Assembly: GCA_018400335.1 (NCBI GenBank)
Contig: JAGYMT010000080.1
Location: forward strand, 1-7,306
Direction of reading: 5' to 3'
DNA: 7,306 nt
Source of the DNA: Kiritimatiellia bacterium
GTDB lineage: Bacteria; Verrucomicrobiota; Kiritimatiellia; JAAZAB01
Part shown: piece by piece, positions 6,744-7,306 of the stretch
How the letters are laid out: each line of letters begins with the position of its first letter
Numbering within the stretch: position 1 is the stretch's first letter
Made by a program: the position numbers and the translations under genes
The notes under the pieces: generated by a model
What the model was told of the DNA's origin: nothing
Databases searched by the model: none
What the model saw: the letters and a program-made list of their open reading frames with translations, nothing else

Positions 6744-6759
6744 TCCGGCGTTTGCCGGA
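6744..6759 (-). repeat. Short GC-rich hairpin in the oxidoreductase/ceramidase-like gap
   Basis: TCCGGC and GCCGGA form a perfect 6-bp stem around a 4-nt loop. On the minus strand the following bases are TGAATAGAAAC, so there is no T-tract and it is not a classical intrinsic terminator. It could weakly attenuate transcription, stabilise a processed mRNA end, or be incidental. The rest of the 96-bp gap (6694-6789) is A-rich near the ceramidase-like start, with a TAAAAT -10-like hexamer but no credible -35. Confidence 0.4.
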
Positions 6760-6789
6760 GCGAAGAGACCATTGCCTGATTCCGTCCAT

Positions 6790-7306
6790 TCATGATTCTT
6801 CGACCTCCACACGCGCTTTTTTCCAATAAGGCCTGATATTGACGACTTTTCCGGTTTCCATCGCCCGATCCATCGCCAGACAAGTGATGGCCGCCTTCAA
6901 ACCGTCTTCTAGCGTCGAAACCGGAGCCGCTCCGTGACGCATGGCCGCGGCCAGTTCCGCATACAACAATTCGTCGCCCCCGCCGTGGCCCCCTTGCACA
7001 CCAACCTTCACCTCTTTGATTTTGGCCGGATATCCAAAACGACAGACCTCAATCTTGCCGTTTATGACATCTGCCCGCAAGGTGCCTCGGCTGCCACAGA
7101 TATAAACCCGGCGCTCGTAGATGGCCGTGCTGCAGTTGGTGTGAAAGCTGGCTCTTGTCCGATCGGCGAATTCTAAAATCGCCACCTGGTTGTCCACGAT
7201 GTCCTGTCGGGCGATGAAGGGATTCAAGCTTCTATATCCGCTCCATGTAAAGGCTCGCGTTCCGTCCGGCTGCGACCCGACTTCCTCCACCATTTTCCGG
7301 TTGCGT
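6790..7306 (-). CDS. Gfo/Idh/MocA-family oxidoreductase, C-terminal part (start lies outside the window)
   Basis: The frame is open from the right edge to a TGA at 6790-6792, giving 171 residues. The Met at 7291-7293 is internal, because the frame continues upstream without a stop. The visible part is the C-terminal alpha/beta domain of the family: the strand pair ILEFADRTRASFHTNC, then ERRVYICGSRGTLRAD, then GGHGGGDELLYAELAAAM, and the closing helix STLEDGLKAAITCLAMD to ETGKVVNI. The GSRGTLR segment and the glycine-rich HGGGD loop are characteristic of family members abundant in PVC bacteria. These enzymes oxidise, reduce or epimerise sugars, inositols or glycosides with NAD(P). The Rossmann domain with the nucleotide site is not in the window, so cofactor and substrate cannot be assessed. 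It precedes the ceramidase-like gene by 96 bp and may be the upstream gene of the same operon. Confidence 0.87.
   Translation of the reverse strand, partial: RNRKMVEEVGSQPDGTRAFTWSGYRSLNPFIARQDIVDNQVAILEFADRTRASFHTNCSTAIYERRVYICGSRGTLRADVINGKIEVCRFGYPAKIKEVKVGVQGGHGGGDELLYAELAAAMRHGAAPVSTLEDGLKAAITCLAMDRAMETGKVVNIRPYWKKARVEVEES

Noticed and set aside
6744..6759. Rho-independent terminator
   Set aside because: The stem is only 6 bp and no T-tract follows it on either strand.
1..7306. Mobile element, CRISPR array, tRNA/rRNA or defence system
   Set aside because: I found no transposase or integrase motifs, repeated spacer pattern, cloverleaf, rRNA sequence or known defence domain. The genes are all of metabolic type.

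Overview
This window is a stretch of accessory metabolism with every convincing gene on the minus strand. Six genes are visible, and the first and last run off the window edges. In transcription order (right to left) they are: the C-terminal part of a Gfo/Idh/MocA-family oxidoreductase (7306-6790), a neutral/alkaline-ceramidase-like zinc hydrolase (6693-5308), a C45-type Ntn hydrolase or acyltransferase (5311-3923), a uroporphyrinogen-decarboxylase-fold protein that is not HemE (3930-2878), a large beta-propeller protein without a signal peptide (2736-769), and the signal-peptide-bearing N-terminus of a protein with a GH67-N-like domain leading into a probable DUF4838 region (772-1). The last gene is open to the left edge and is easy to miss, because its reading frame overlaps other long spurious frames.

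Junctions are tight. Ceramidase-like/C45 overlap by 4 nt (ATGA), C45/UroD-like by 8 nt, and propeller/DUF4838 by 4 nt (ATGA) with a strong AAGGAGG ribosome site. Only two gaps exist: 96 bp between the oxidoreductase and the ceramidase-like gene, and 141 bp between the UroD-like and propeller genes. The simplest reading is one long operon, or two or three sub-operons whose breaks lie in these gaps. No strong Rho-independent terminator, tRNA, rRNA, CRISPR array, insertion sequence or integration site is visible.

The combination of non-HemE UroD-like proteins, short ceramidase-like proteins, C45 proteins, Gfo/Idh/MocA oxidoreductases and GH67-N/DUF4838 proteins is what I would expect from a PVC-group bacterium (Lentisphaerota, Kiritimatiellota or Planctomycetota), where these families are heavily expanded. 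That is an inference from family content, not from a marker gene. Base composition is moderately GC-rich throughout the genes, and I see no compositional break suggesting recent transfer.

As a pathway, the cluster combines two folds that usually cleave amide bonds (ceramidase-like and C45), a fold used for decarboxylation or corrinoid-linked methyl transfer (UroD-like), a sugar-type NAD(P) oxidoreductase, and an exported probable carbohydrate-active protein. This suggests uptake and stepwise breakdown of an N-acylated and/or methylated carbohydrate-like compound. The substrate cannot be read from sequence. Points deserving a second look are the loss of the ceramidase nucleophile serine (GDIN in place of GDVS), the altered metal-site motif in the UroD-like protein, and the coupling of an apparently cytoplasmic propeller to an exported partner.
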